Shown here: one piece after another, positions 34,061-42,145 of the stretch
How the letters are laid out: each line of letters opens with the position of its first letter
Numbering within the stretch: the first letter of the stretch is position 1
DNA from: a virus
DNA: 43,511 nt
Direction: 5' to 3' (one strand)
Virus record (IMG/VR): IMGVR_UViG_3300024348_000092
Location: 1-43,511 of that record
Position numbers and translations under genes: made by a program
The notes under the pieces: model-generated
Told to the model about the DNA's origin: nothing
The model's database searches: none
What the model saw: only the letters and a program-made list of their open reading frames with translations

Positions 34061-34890
34061 TAAACCATTCTCCCTTGTATTTCGGATATATTATCCTTAC
34101 CGATTGCATCATCGCAATATGTTACTAAATCCATCAATTCATAATTCTTTAGCAAGACATCTGCATTCGCATTCAGCTCTTGAATATACTTATAATGGCC
34201 CGGAATAGGTACGTTATCATAAATTGTCATAGCATCACCATAGTCTTTAATTAGCTGTTCAGCTCGTTTTGGACCAATACCAGTGATACCAGGAACATTA
34301 TCGCCTTTATCCCCTGTCAAGCACTTAAAAGAGATATACTCTTCTGGAGCTACGTTATAGTGCTCACTCCAATTTTCTATAGTTACTTCTTTGCGAGTTA
34401 CATAAGAGAATCTACTTACGCCTTCTTGAATCAATAAGTCCCAATCTCGGTCACTTGATATTAGCCATATTTCATCGAGTTTATACTTAGTCTTTTGTTT
34501 AACTAGGTGGGCAGCAAGATCATCTGCCTCTACACCTTTAAAACGTAGCACTGTATACTTTTCTGCTAGTAATTCTAATGTTTCTTCGTACTCTTCAAAG
34601 AAGTCTTTAAAGGCTTGCGCCTCTTCTTCTGTTTGCTGGTCGTACTTTTCTTTACGATTTTGTTTGTACTCAGGTAAAATGTCTTTTCTATATGTAGAAG
34701 AACCCCAATCCGCAGTAATAATAACATTACTACACTTATAAGAGGCTGCTAGTGACACTACTGTTGCAACATAATCATTTCTAAAATCTGTGCGACCTGC
34801 GTGTTTCCATCTAAAGGCAAGGTTTAACGCATCAACAACTAATGTACGTCCTGCCATGCCCTCCATCTGCTCTGAAAAACTAAAAGCCAC
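34060..34890 (-). CDS. 5'-3' flap exonuclease (T5 exo/RNase H-like)
   Basis: A protein of 276 residues of the FEN/PIN family, which removes RNA primers and flaps. Markers are TLVVDALNLAFRWKH at the N-terminus, RKDILPEYKQNRKEK, GVEADDLAAHL, SSDRDWDLL, and the helix-three-turn-helix LTGDKGDNVPGITGIGPKR that binds DNA. The acidic metal-binding residues all appear present. The longest frame starts at GTG 34890; ATG 34866 and ATG 34857 (MAGRTLVVDALN) are alternatives, and the last best fits where the family usually starts. It follows the nuclease gene with an 11-base overlap if GTG is used. Confidence 0.93.
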   Translation of the reverse strand: MAFSFSEQMEGMAGRTLVVDALNLAFRWKHAGRTDFRNDYVATVVSLAASYKCSNVIITADWGSSTYRKDILPEYKQNRKEKYDQQTEEEAQAFKDFFEEYEETLELLAEKYTVLRFKGVEADDLAAHLVKQKTKYKLDEIWLISSDRDWDLLIQEGVSRFSYVTRKEVTIENWSEHYNVAPEEYISFKCLTGDKGDNVPGITGIGPKRAEQLIKDYGDAMTIYDNVPIPGHYKYIQELNANADVLLKNYELMDLVTYCDDAIGKDNISEIQGRMV

Positions 34891-35326
34891 CGATCCACTC
34901 CACTTTCTCTAGGTTTAACCAATCTTCTGCAAGTAATATATAACAGTTTAAGAACGCAACATATAGATACTCTTTAGTATTAATGGGTCGTTGTTCTACT
35001 ACTACAAATACTTTTGATCGGTCATATTTAAAAAATAGCATAGGCTTTTGATCGCCTCCTGCCGCTTGTATTACTATCTTTTTCCACCAACGTATAAGAT
35101 TATTCGTCTTAGGTTGTGTAAAAATTTTATCTGTTAAAGGAGAATCCTTATAGTTCTTTACTTCGATACAGAAATGATTTCTTTGATTTGGGACATATAA
35201 GTCTCCTTTCAAATACTCAAGAGCCCCAGAGGCTGGGACTCTCTCGAATTTCAATCCTGTAAACTCTCGAAGCATATCACGTACTAGATATTCGCCCCTC
35301 GCTCCTTTCGCTCTTGAGTCTACCAT
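34880..35326 (-). CDS. PD-(D/E)XK nuclease, probable Holliday junction resolvase-like
   Basis: A protein of 148 residues. Residues 7-60 contain KGARGEYLVRDML (Glu12), VPASGALEYLKGD (Asp42) and CIEVKNYK (Glu55-x-Lys57), the E...D...ExK layout of Hjc-like resolvases and related phage nucleases. The SGAL motif after a hydrophobic helix is typical of Hjc. It probably cuts branched DNA before packaging or during repair. GAGG lies about 7 bases before ATG 35326. The C-terminal 50 residues are less conserved and have a hydrophobic core. Confidence 0.78.
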   Translation of the reverse strand: MVDSRAKGARGEYLVRDMLREFTGLKFERVPASGALEYLKGDLYVPNQRNHFCIEVKNYKDSPLTDKIFTQPKTNNLIRWWKKIVIQAAGGDQKPMLFFKYDRSKVFVVVEQRPINTKEYLYVAFLNCYILLAEDWLNLEKVEWIGGF

Positions 35327-35474
35327 ATTCTTCCTCGTTTAATCCGCATGATTCACATCGGTTATCTTTACATACAGTTATTATTAAATATCCGCATTCA
35401 TGCCTCCAATAGTCCTTTGTTAATTCTGCGCCTCTTATTACATTCCACCACTGTCTACGCCTGCTACTGGTCAT
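35277..35474 (-). CDS. Small Cys-rich protein, possible zinc finger
   Basis: A protein of 65 residues starting in TAATG overlap with the outer-membrane protein gene and overlapping the resolvase start by 50 bases. It is rich in Arg/Trp at the start (SSRRRQWWNV) and has HEC, TVC and CESC motifs between residues 25 and 45 that could bind zinc. No family recognised. It fills an otherwise empty interval in a tightly packed operon, which supports it as real. Confidence 0.5.
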   Translation of the reverse strand: MTSSRRRQWWNVIRGAELTKDYWRHECGYLIITVCKDNRCESCGLNEEEYGRLKSERSEGRISST

Positions 35475-36052
35475 TAAAACGACCTGCTAACTGTGCCAAT
35501 TAGTGAGTCTCCCTCATCATGTTTGATATAAGATACTCCCCAATCAAAGCCTGCCCATTCAAGACCGTATCCAGCCTGTATGTAGTCTCCTTCGAACTCT
35601 TTGCCAAATACTCCATAAGTTGTATAAAGACCGTTCCAATTAGCTGTTACAGAAGTAAAGTCATAGTCCATACCTTCTTCTCCGTCCCATGTACCATAGC
35701 TATGAGCTACAGAGAGGAACTTATAATCCAATCCTAGATTTACTTCTTCATAGGTTTCGTCAAAATCACCTGTGTAGTAGTACCCTGTCATTCCTGCTGA
35801 GGCAGTAAGGTCGCCTAATTCCCATGAGTAAGAGCCGTATAAATCTACTTCAGCTCCATCACCTACATCTGCTGTCCATACTCCTGCTGAAAAGCCTCCT
35901 GCTTCTATATCAACCCCCGCATTTAAAGAGTCTGCGTGTTGAAATATGCCTCTATAATGGTACTCTGATGCATATCCTATATTTCCTGAAAATTCTACTG
36001 CACCTACTATCGCACTTAGTAGGCATAACGATATTAATTTTTTATGTTTCAC
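35474..36052 (-). CDS. Phage-encoded outer-membrane beta-barrel (TIGR02001/Gcw_chp-like)
   Basis: A protein of 192 residues with a clear Sec signal (KHKK then a hydrophobic run LISLCLLSAIVGAV, probable cut after Ala18). The mature part matches the proteobacterial TIGR02001/Gcw_chp family: NIGYASEYHYRGIFQ, an AGGFSAGVWTADVG strand, EVDLYGSYSWELGDL. Alternating polar/aromatic strands and a final Phe (IGTVSRSF) fit a barrel inserted by the BAM complex. The start is GTG 36052, supported by TTGGAG six bases upstream inside the end of the gp46-like gene. No lipobox. It would sit in the host outer membrane during infection, so masking receptors or aiding uptake are possible roles; it is odd among replication genes. 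Confidence 0.85.
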   Translation of the reverse strand: MKHKKLISLCLLSAIVGAVEFSGNIGYASEYHYRGIFQHADSLNAGVDIEAGGFSAGVWTADVGDGAEVDLYGSYSWELGDLTASAGMTGYYYTGDFDETYEEVNLGLDYKFLSVAHSYGTWDGEEGMDYDFTSVTANWNGLYTTYGVFGKEFEGDYIQAGYGLEWAGFDWGVSYIKHDEGDSLIGTVSRSF

Positions 36053-36055
36053 TAT

Positions 36056-37849
36056 TTACTCCAATCCACTGACGTTGCCGTTCTTGACCACCTCAATCTT
36101 TTCCAAGAGAGGGTGCGTCCAACCATGTGATACTATATAAGTATTAAGAGGTTCATTTAATAACACCTCCACCATTTTCTCGCGTCCTGCATCATCTAAT
36201 ACATTTATTACTTCATCCAAGAATAATACATTTATCCTAGACTTAGAAATACTACTCATTAGCTTGCGAATGGCTATAAGAGTGGCGGTGTTTACTCTAG
36301 CTAATTCTCCTGAAGAAAGGGCTAGAATATCTACTATATTTCCGTTGTCTGTGATTTGTACATTGAGTTTATCATTTGAAACTATAAACTCAAGAGTGAA
36401 CCTGCCGTCAGAGAGTTCAGCCAAATACTCATTTGCTAACTCTTCTAATTCTTTAACTAGGTTTTCAATTTTATAAGCAAGTAGCCCGTTAGTACTGAAA
36501 GACTTTTTTAGAATCTCTAAGGAAGTCTCTAATTTACTATGGTTCTTTAACTCAACTTCGCATTGCTTCAACTGTGTTAAGAACTCTTCAGTTTGTTCCT
36601 GTACTACTTGGATACGGGTGTTTTGCTTTGTTCTTCTTTCATTCTCATCTGCGATACTTTGTCTAAGCTCTTTAGTTTGAAGTAGGTCAGCTCGTATGCT
36701 CGCCACCCTTGCTTCAAGCTCGTTTTTATCCACTGGACTCGCTGGAAGGGCTTGGTCAATAGAGCGAAATAAATCTTCCCAATCTTTTTTTGCAGTTGAG
36801 TTTTTAACGTATATGTCGTTACTTCGTTTGATGGTCTCAATTTCATCGTAAATTCCCTCAATTTTTTCCTGTGCTGTCTCCAACACCTCTTGCTCAACTG
36901 CAATCATCTCTTGTTTAAAAGAAGTGTCTACAGGTTGCTCACAAGTAGGGCAATGATCTCCCAAACCTTTTAGCTTCGTTAAAAGCCTCTGTGCACCCGT
37001 AGCGGCTGCTTTTAAACTACCTACTTGGGATTGTAGCCCATCGTAGGACTTTAAATCAGTTACAGGTGAACTGTTAATGGCACCTATATCTATTGATCCC
37101 AACAATGTCTTATATTGATTATTTTGTGAGATTTTTTTATTTTTTTCAGAGATATTTTGAATCTCTATCGTTAAACGACGCAAAGACTCTTCGTCTTTAG
37201 TCGTATCAATATCAAAATCTTCCAGAGGAAGTATATTGGTATCAGTCAATTTATTGTTGGCTAACCATTTCTCAATAGTTGCTAATCTTGAGGTGATCGT
37301 GGCAGTATGGACATAAGCCTCTCTAGCAGCCTCTTTGAACACTTCAAATAACTCTACATACTTCTCTAGGTGTAATAAGTCAATTAAGAACTTCTTTCGA
37401 TTAGCATCAGTAGCAGTTAAAAACTGCAGGCTTGCATTTGTATTCTGGTACACTAATTGAGAGAAGGTTTTAAAGTCAACACCAATAATTTCTTGAATGC
37501 TTTTATAAGTATTAGTAGCCGTATGACTACTAATATCTTCACTATTTTTTTCTAGTTTCACTTTAATACTAGACTTTCGGGTAATAGTTATCTCATACCT
37601 ATCCTCATCTTTAGTAAATGAAAGATAGATATTATAACCATCGTTTATGTATCTGTTGGGAATGTCTGCTTTCTTTATGCCTTTTGAGTTCTTGTTATAC
37701 AAAGCTTCCTCAATAATCAATGGTATAGAGGACTTCCCCATACCATTAGTGCCAATAATTTGTGTTACTGTATTATCATTGAGTGTTAATTCATTACCAG
37801 AACCGTAGCTAAAGCAGTTATCCCATTTCAATGTTCGCAGCGTAATCAT
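36056..37849 (-). CDS. Rad50/SbcC-like recombination endonuclease subunit (T4 gp46-like)
   Basis: A protein of 597 residues, the ATPase partner of the gene upstream. Walker A GTNGMGKSS is at 33-41, the Q-loop region near 130-135, a zinc hook CPTC at 300-303 between two coiled coils, the ABC signature LSSGE at 511-515 and Walker B VLFLDE at 541-546. With the Mre11-like subunit it processes DNA ends for recombination-dependent replication, as gp46/gp47 do in T4. The size matches phage members (500-600 residues). It overlaps the gp47-like gene by 32 bases. Confidence 0.95.
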   Translation of the reverse strand: MITLRTLKWDNCFSYGSGNELTLNDNTVTQIIGTNGMGKSSIPLIIEEALYNKNSKGIKKADIPNRYINDGYNIYLSFTKDEDRYEITITRKSSIKVKLEKNSEDISSHTATNTYKSIQEIIGVDFKTFSQLVYQNTNASLQFLTATDANRKKFLIDLLHLEKYVELFEVFKEAAREAYVHTATITSRLATIEKWLANNKLTDTNILPLEDFDIDTTKDEESLRRLTIEIQNISEKNKKISQNNQYKTLLGSIDIGAINSSPVTDLKSYDGLQSQVGSLKAAATGAQRLLTKLKGLGDHCPTCEQPVDTSFKQEMIAVEQEVLETAQEKIEGIYDEIETIKRSNDIYVKNSTAKKDWEDLFRSIDQALPASPVDKNELEARVASIRADLLQTKELRQSIADENERRTKQNTRIQVVQEQTEEFLTQLKQCEVELKNHSKLETSLEILKKSFSTNGLLAYKIENLVKELEELANEYLAELSDGRFTLEFIVSNDKLNVQITDNGNIVDILALSSGELARVNTATLIAIRKLMSSISKSRINVLFLDEVINVLDDAGREKMVEVLLNEPLNTYIVSHGWTHPLLEKIEVVKNGNVSGLE

Positions 37850-38777
37850 TATAAGTTCCTAAGATATCCGGTATTTTTTCGGGTGAAATTTCTAAAATAT
37901 AAGTTAGATACTCTACTAATTCTTCGTCTATAGACATATCTTTGTTTATTATTAAAGAGGCTTCAGAGTTTCTTTTAACTACTTTCTTATCAAGTAAGTC
38001 GGAGTTTTTAACAGCAGCCAGATCATGAATGTCACCTTCTATCTCATAGATCGTGTGATCATAATCAGTAGGTATCATATCACTAGGATCTGATACTGTT
38101 TGGCGGATTAATTGTGGAAGTTTAAACTCTTCCCACATCCAACTCCAATCACGTTCATTGATAAGTAGATACCCCGTTTTAACTCTGCTCCTGTGAAAAG
38201 AAGTTGTCATAGGACTACCTGGATATACAATGTTACGTTGGGTGTTGCTATGAGCGTGTAAATCTCCTGCAAATACTACAGGGAAGTCAGCTAATAAATC
38301 TAAGTCTATTTCGGGTTTAACGTGGGGAGGTATCTCTCCACGAATGTGTGTAAACAAGGGCATTTTAGTATCGAAATGGTCTATGCTACCTTTCTTGTGG
38401 AGATCAGCGTAGGGCAAAATACCGTAGCCTGTATCTCTATCAATATACGAAATATCCACTATGTTAATAAGAGGGTTTATATCTCTGGATACTTGTTTTA
38501 GCTGTGTAAAGAATGTCTTATTCTTTTTAGTAGCTTCGTGATTTCCGTCATATATAATAGTTGGAATCTGTACTTTCCGAATAAACGAGAAGTACAGCTC
38601 CAGTTCCTCCATGCTCGGAAGGCGATCAAATAGATCACCCCCGATTATATGCATACTACATTGTTTTTCTAGTTCGTAAACTTGTTCAAAGAACATTTCA
38701 TACCGATCTACTGCCCACTTAACTGGGACGTTTTTCTGTCCCAGCTTTATGTGCCAGTCTGCGGTATATAAAATCAT
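37818..38777 (-). CDS. Mre11/SbcD-like nuclease subunit (T4 gp47-like)
   Basis: A protein of 319 residues with calcineurin-type phosphoesterase motifs in order: TADWHIKLGQ (Asp7, His9), GGDLFDR (Asp48), YDGNHEA (Asn79-His80), LFTHIRGEIPP and FAGDLHAHSNT. It binds two metal ions and forms the nuclease of the recombination complex with the downstream gp46-like gene. Start ATG 38777 is in ATGA overlap with the small nuclease gene. Confidence 0.95.
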   Translation of the reverse strand: MILYTADWHIKLGQKNVPVKWAVDRYEMFFEQVYELEKQCSMHIIGGDLFDRLPSMEELELYFSFIRKVQIPTIIYDGNHEATKKNKTFFTQLKQVSRDINPLINIVDISYIDRDTGYGILPYADLHKKGSIDHFDTKMPLFTHIRGEIPPHVKPEIDLDLLADFPVVFAGDLHAHSNTQRNIVYPGSPMTTSFHRSRVKTGYLLINERDWSWMWEEFKLPQLIRQTVSDPSDMIPTDYDHTIYEIEGDIHDLAAVKNSDLLDKKVVKRNSEASLIINKDMSIDEELVEYLTYILEISPEKIPDILGTYNDYAANIEMG

Positions 38778-39100
38778 GCTGCCGCCCTTTTTCTTCTAAG
38801 AGGATATTGTATTTCATAAGTTTCAGTGTCTGCATATACTAATTCTATTTTTAAGCCTGAGTCAGCCTCAAACTTTTTTTGAACAGGTTTTAGTATTCTG
38901 TTAATTTTAGACCCGTCTGCTCTTCTAGCTAAAGACTTAACATCAATGTATCTTGTTTCTCCGGTTTGGAGATGTACAGATACCAGGTCTATAATCCCCT
39001 GACCGGTATCTTCTGTAAAAACTTGATAACCTTTTTTTATTAAGTCAGCATGAACTAAAAGAGCTGCTACTACTCCTTTACCATGTTTATCATAACTCAT
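38774..39100 (-). CDS. Small PD-(D/E)XK-like nuclease
   Basis: A protein of 108 residues. It has a helical start (KGVVAALLVHADLIKKGY), Asp38 in GQGIIDLVSV and Asp53-x-Lys55 in YIDVKS, which fits the minimal PD-(D/E)XK core (D...DxK). The region after the core is basic (RKRAAA at the end). It may be a resolvase or a restriction-type nuclease. ATGA overlaps join it to both neighbours (SSB upstream, gp47-like downstream), placing it in the recombination operon. Confidence 0.6.
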   Translation of the reverse strand: MSYDKHGKGVVAALLVHADLIKKGYQVFTEDTGQGIIDLVSVHLQTGETRYIDVKSLARRADGSKINRILKPVQKKFEADSGLKIELVYADTETYEIQYPLRRKRAAA

Positions 39101-39729
39101 CCTACATTGAACTCCGCGTCTAGCAACTCGTCGTCATTGTCCTGTCCTGCGTTGCGAACTCGATCAAGAAGCTCTTTCTGTGCATCAGCAGTAGGGCGAG
39201 GCATAACATCGTCCATAGACTTAAGGTCTGCAACAAGACCTAACTCTTCGTCTGTCAGAGCACGTGGCTTACACTTCAATGCTTGTAGTTGATACTCAAC
39301 ATTGTAAGGGAGCGGGCCTGTCTTAACTCTTTTAAAACAGATATCCCAGCCAGTTGTTTGGTTAGTAGGATCTCCAAGATCTTCTGCGGCAGTAATTACT
39401 TGCTCCCACAACTTCTTCTTAAGATTTGCTACTTTAACTTTGCCGTCGGCAGGGTCAATAACTTGAACAGCGTAGCTCCAGCCACACTTAAGATCTGGGA
39501 AGTATTCACGAACCCAATCTTTTTCTGCGTTATTAAACTTCTCTGCGTTACGGTCGAATGACAAGCACTCCAAAGGAATGTTCTTGCCGTTTTCACCTTC
39601 AATCCAGTAAACGTAACGAGCAAGGATATCGCCTACGATGCGCATCTTGTTATCGCCGTCTTTGTATGTGAAAGTATTAATTGATGATTTCTGGGCTCCG
39701 CCAGTTTGCTTATTAAATGATAATGCCAT
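39097..39729 (-). CDS. Putative single-stranded DNA-binding protein
   Basis: A protein of 210 residues resembling proteins annotated as SSB in marine phages. It has a short basic start, a beta-rich middle compatible with an OB fold (KMRIVGDILARYVYWIEG, PLECLSFDR, KCGWSYAVQVID), GWDICFKRVKTGPLPYNVEY and an acidic C-terminus (NDDELLDAEFNVG) as in SSBs that recruit partners through their tails. Its place among polymerase and recombination genes fits. No motif is diagnostic by itself. AGGAG precedes ATG 39729, which also overlaps the previous stop as TAATG. Confidence 0.65.
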   Translation of the reverse strand: MALSFNKQTGGAQKSSINTFTYKDGDNKMRIVGDILARYVYWIEGENGKNIPLECLSFDRNAEKFNNAEKDWVREYFPDLKCGWSYAVQVIDPADGKVKVANLKKKLWEQVITAAEDLGDPTNQTTGWDICFKRVKTGPLPYNVEYQLQALKCKPRALTDEELGLVADLKSMDDVMPRPTADAQKELLDRVRNAGQDNDDELLDAEFNVG

Positions 39730-40130
39730 TAGTGTATATTCTCCTGTGTGACTTCTTCATATAGAAAGTGAATATTCTCGCCTTCTAATGTAAGTAGCCT
39801 ATTTTCTGTGATAGTTTCTAGAGGTACTGGTAAATGCAGTAAATCTAGTGTAAGTTTTTTTGACACCATGTACTCTGCTAGGCTTCGGAGTGAAGCTAAT
39901 GCATAGTACACCGAGATGTCGCGGCTTGAGTACTTATAAGAATTGAGCAAAAGAACATCTGGGTGTATTAAAAAATTATTACCCACGAAACTCATTTGCG
40001 AATACGAATAGATGGGGTCATATCTATTATTTGGAATTTTTCTCTTTATGAGCATTTCCATTATCAAATTACAATTTGAAATATTACCCTCTGCCGTATC
40101 GTAAACCTTTTTCCAATCAAATAAGAACAA
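39729..40130 (-). CDS. Conserved-looking unknown protein with TTG start
   Basis: A protein of 133 residues starting at TTG 40130: AAGGAG lies 8 bases upstream, and the first in-frame ATG would lose FDWKKVYDTAEGN. Predicted mixed alpha/beta with HPDVLLLNSYKY and a Leu-rich helix (LASLRSLAEYMV). I recall similar short proteins in marine phage replication modules but no function. A perfect sigma-70 promoter (40133-40161) overlaps its ribosome binding site. Confidence 0.65.
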   Translation of the reverse strand: MFLFDWKKVYDTAEGNISNCNLIMEMLIKRKIPNNRYDPIYSYSQMSFVGNNFLIHPDVLLLNSYKYSSRDISVYYALASLRSLAEYMVSKKLTLDLLHLPVPLETITENRLLTLEGENIHFLYEEVTQENIH

Positions 40131-40132
40131 CT

Positions 40133-40161
40133 ATTATACTCCTTTTTAAGAATTTTGTCAA
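40133..40161 (-). promoter_or_regulatory. Consensus sigma-70 promoter for the recombination/nucleotide unit
   Basis: On the minus strand TTGACA (40161-40156), 17-base spacer, TATAAT (40138-40133). Expected start near 40126, a few bases inside the 133-residue gene; the AAGGAG of that gene lies in the spacer. Transcripts from here should therefore serve SSB and the genes after it. Confidence 0.75.
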
Positions 40162-40865
40162 GAAATATTTTTTTCAAAGTCACAGTAATCGCGACAAAGA
40201 GAATGAATACCTTTGACAATAGCTAAGGGTACAGATATAGATACCCTGGCTGTTACTGGCTCTGCCTTATGGTATGTACCTTTTGGTATATATAACAGAT
40301 CTCCTGGTTCTAGTACTGTATCTATTACGCAATCTTCACGAGATGTTTTTGTAAAAACCTGCCAATGGACTTTTCCGATTGCATGCACTAGAAAATTATC
40401 GTCTGCATCTGCGTGTACCGAGAAAGAGGTAGCATCTTTACACGGTGAACAGTAAAAATGTGCGTCAGCAGCACTATTAGCTATTGTTTCCTCTAAACAA
40501 CCCGCGATTGCAGAAATATTAGGAGTAAGCATAGATGCTTTAGTTAATATAACACTTCCACCTTGTTGCCAGTTTCTATAGACTTTTAAAACTTCGTATC
40601 TATTTTCAAAGTCCCAGTGAGGCTGGAAGTCTGAATGTAAATTGTTTTTTTCCATACACAACTTGTTGCCCTGCGGAGTTATAACCTGCAAACCCGCTGA
40701 AGCTCTGTGATTGTTGATATAGTCTGAGAACTGCTTCCAAGTTATAATATTTGAGAAAAATTCTTTTTTATAATCAGTCGCAGGAAATACATAAGGTTTC
40801 TTTCCTAGTATTTCTTCAAAGAGTTCTTTCTTGGTTACGGGTGCTATTAAATCTTCTAGTGTCAT
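40158..40865 (-). CDS. JmjC/cupin-type Fe(II)/2-oxoglutarate oxygenase-like protein
   Basis: A protein of 235 residues from ATG 40865, chosen because it overlaps the helicase stop as ATGA; a longer TTG start at 40883 lacks a ribosome site. The double-stranded beta-helix carries the metal triad His151-x-Asp153 (SFSVHADADDNFLVH) and His199 (IPKGTYHKAEPV), with GDLLYIPKG and VHWQVF typical of the YcfD/MINA53-like ribosomal oxygenases. It lacks their C-terminal dimer and winged-helix domains. Substrate is unknown: a ribosomal or other host protein, or phage DNA. It lies between a helicase and the SSB operon. Confidence 0.8.
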   Translation of the reverse strand: MTLEDLIAPVTKKELFEEILGKKPYVFPATDYKKEFFSNIITWKQFSDYINNHRASAGLQVITPQGNKLCMEKNNLHSDFQPHWDFENRYEVLKVYRNWQQGGSVILTKASMLTPNISAIAGCLEETIANSAADAHFYCSPCKDATSFSVHADADDNFLVHAIGKVHWQVFTKTSREDCVIDTVLEPGDLLYIPKGTYHKAEPVTARVSISVPLAIVKGIHSLCRDYCDFEKNIS

Positions 40866-42145
40866 AATTGTTTTATTTGCCAACCCTGTTTCATATAAAA
40901 GCCTACTCTATTCGAGGCCTGCCTTCTGGCGGTATTGCCTTTAAGATGGATGTCTATAATAACAGGGTCAATCTTTCCTTCCTTTTTACGAATTACCCTA
41001 CCTACTAGCTGTGTAAGTAGGGGCTCATTATTTACGGGGGTTCCTAATATTAGACAACTAAGCGTGTCTACTGAAATTCCTTCCGAGAAAATAGCTTGAG
41101 TTCCGTATAGAACATTTGCGTCCCCGTAGAGCACTTGATCTATTAACCCCTCTCTGTCCGCGTGAGGTATATCACCTGTTACACAGACTGCTTTTTCTCC
41201 TGTAAGCTCCGCACAACTCTTTAAAAAAGCTACTCGGTCACTTACTACTAATACTTTATGCCCTCTTGCAGCGTAGGCTGCCGCTAGCATGGCTATAGTA
41301 TGTCTATATTCTTCATCGTTGGCTAACTTAGTTACTCTGTTAGCCCAAGGTATCTTTGCTCCGTCCATAAATCTTATTTCAGAATGTACCAGATGCACAC
41401 TAGGAGTCATATAGTTCTCCTTTGGCGGTTTAAATATCTTGCTTCCAAAGTAATCTCTGAATACTACGTGCTTTCCATCCTTTCGTTCTATGGTTCCTGA
41501 TAATCCTATCTTATATCGACAATGATTTGTATCTAGTAACTTGGAAAAGGTCGGACTACTAACGTGATGCATTTCATCTAGTATGATAGTTCCGAATTCC
41601 TTTCTTATCTTCTCAATATTACGGTATAATGTTTGAGTATTGCCAATAACGATAGGATGGTCTATCTCCCAGTTCCCACTACCTAAGATTCCAGCTGTGA
41701 TTCCATAGACTTTTTCTACTTCCTTCGCCCACTGGTTTCTTAGTGCTACAGTGTGAGTTATGATTAGTGTTTTCTGACCAAGCTTTCCAGCAATGGCAAG
41801 ACCTGTAAAAGTCTTTCCCCAACTGACCCAAGCGTTTATTATACTATTGTCTTCGAGCGCATCATAAACATCCTTTTGACTGTCTCGTAACTCATACTTA
41901 AACGTAGGAAATTCTACTGGCTTTGTAATGCGTTTATCTACTATTTCATAGTGTTCTGGTATTAAATCCATTCTTCCCACAGGTAATGATACCAACCCTT
42001 TGCGAATAAGACCCATGTTTTTAATCATCTGGGGTGGGTCTAAAGGGTTGTGTGTAGGAATGGCATACGTAAGTTCTTTGTCGATACTCAGTTGGAGATC
42101 GTCACTAACTTCCATATATATTCTGTTACTTATAACTGCTTTCAT
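40862..42145 (-). CDS. SF2 DNA helicase (UvsW-like)
   Basis: A protein of 427 residues with superfamily 2 motifs: Walker A variant SWGKTF (GKT at 110-112), motif Ia ITHTVALRNQWAKE, DEMHH (190-194), LSGTIERKDG (motif III), and the second domain with VTGDIPHADRE and QLVGRVIRKKEGK (motif VI, arginine finger). It is compact and resembles the UvsW/type III restriction-like helicases of phages that remodel replication forks and R-loops. Residues 1-85 are a small accessory domain. ATGA overlaps connect it to phoH upstream and the oxygenase downstream. Confidence 0.93.
   Translation of the reverse strand: MKAVISNRIYMEVSDDLQLSIDKELTYAIPTHNPLDPPQMIKNMGLIRKGLVSLPVGRMDLIPEHYEIVDKRITKPVEFPTFKYELRDSQKDVYDALEDNSIINAWVSWGKTFTGLAIAGKLGQKTLIITHTVALRNQWAKEVEKVYGITAGILGSGNWEIDHPIVIGNTQTLYRNIEKIRKEFGTIILDEMHHVSSPTFSKLLDTNHCRYKIGLSGTIERKDGKHVVFRDYFGSKIFKPPKENYMTPSVHLVHSEIRFMDGAKIPWANRVTKLANDEEYRHTIAMLAAAYAARGHKVLVVSDRVAFLKSCAELTGEKAVCVTGDIPHADREGLIDQVLYGDANVLYGTQAIFSEGISVDTLSCLILGTPVNNEPLLTQLVGRVIRKKEGKIDPVIIDIHLKGNTARRQASNRVGFYMKQGWQIKQL

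Noticed and set aside
35474-36052. Lipoprotein signal in the outer-membrane protein
   Set aside because: The residue before Cys10 is Leu rather than Gly, Ala or Ser, so there is no lipobox; a signal peptidase I site near Ala18 fits better.
40862-40883. Longer TTG start for the JmjC-like protein
   Set aside because: No ribosome site precedes it, while the ATG at 40865 forms the ATGA overlap used by neighbouring genes.
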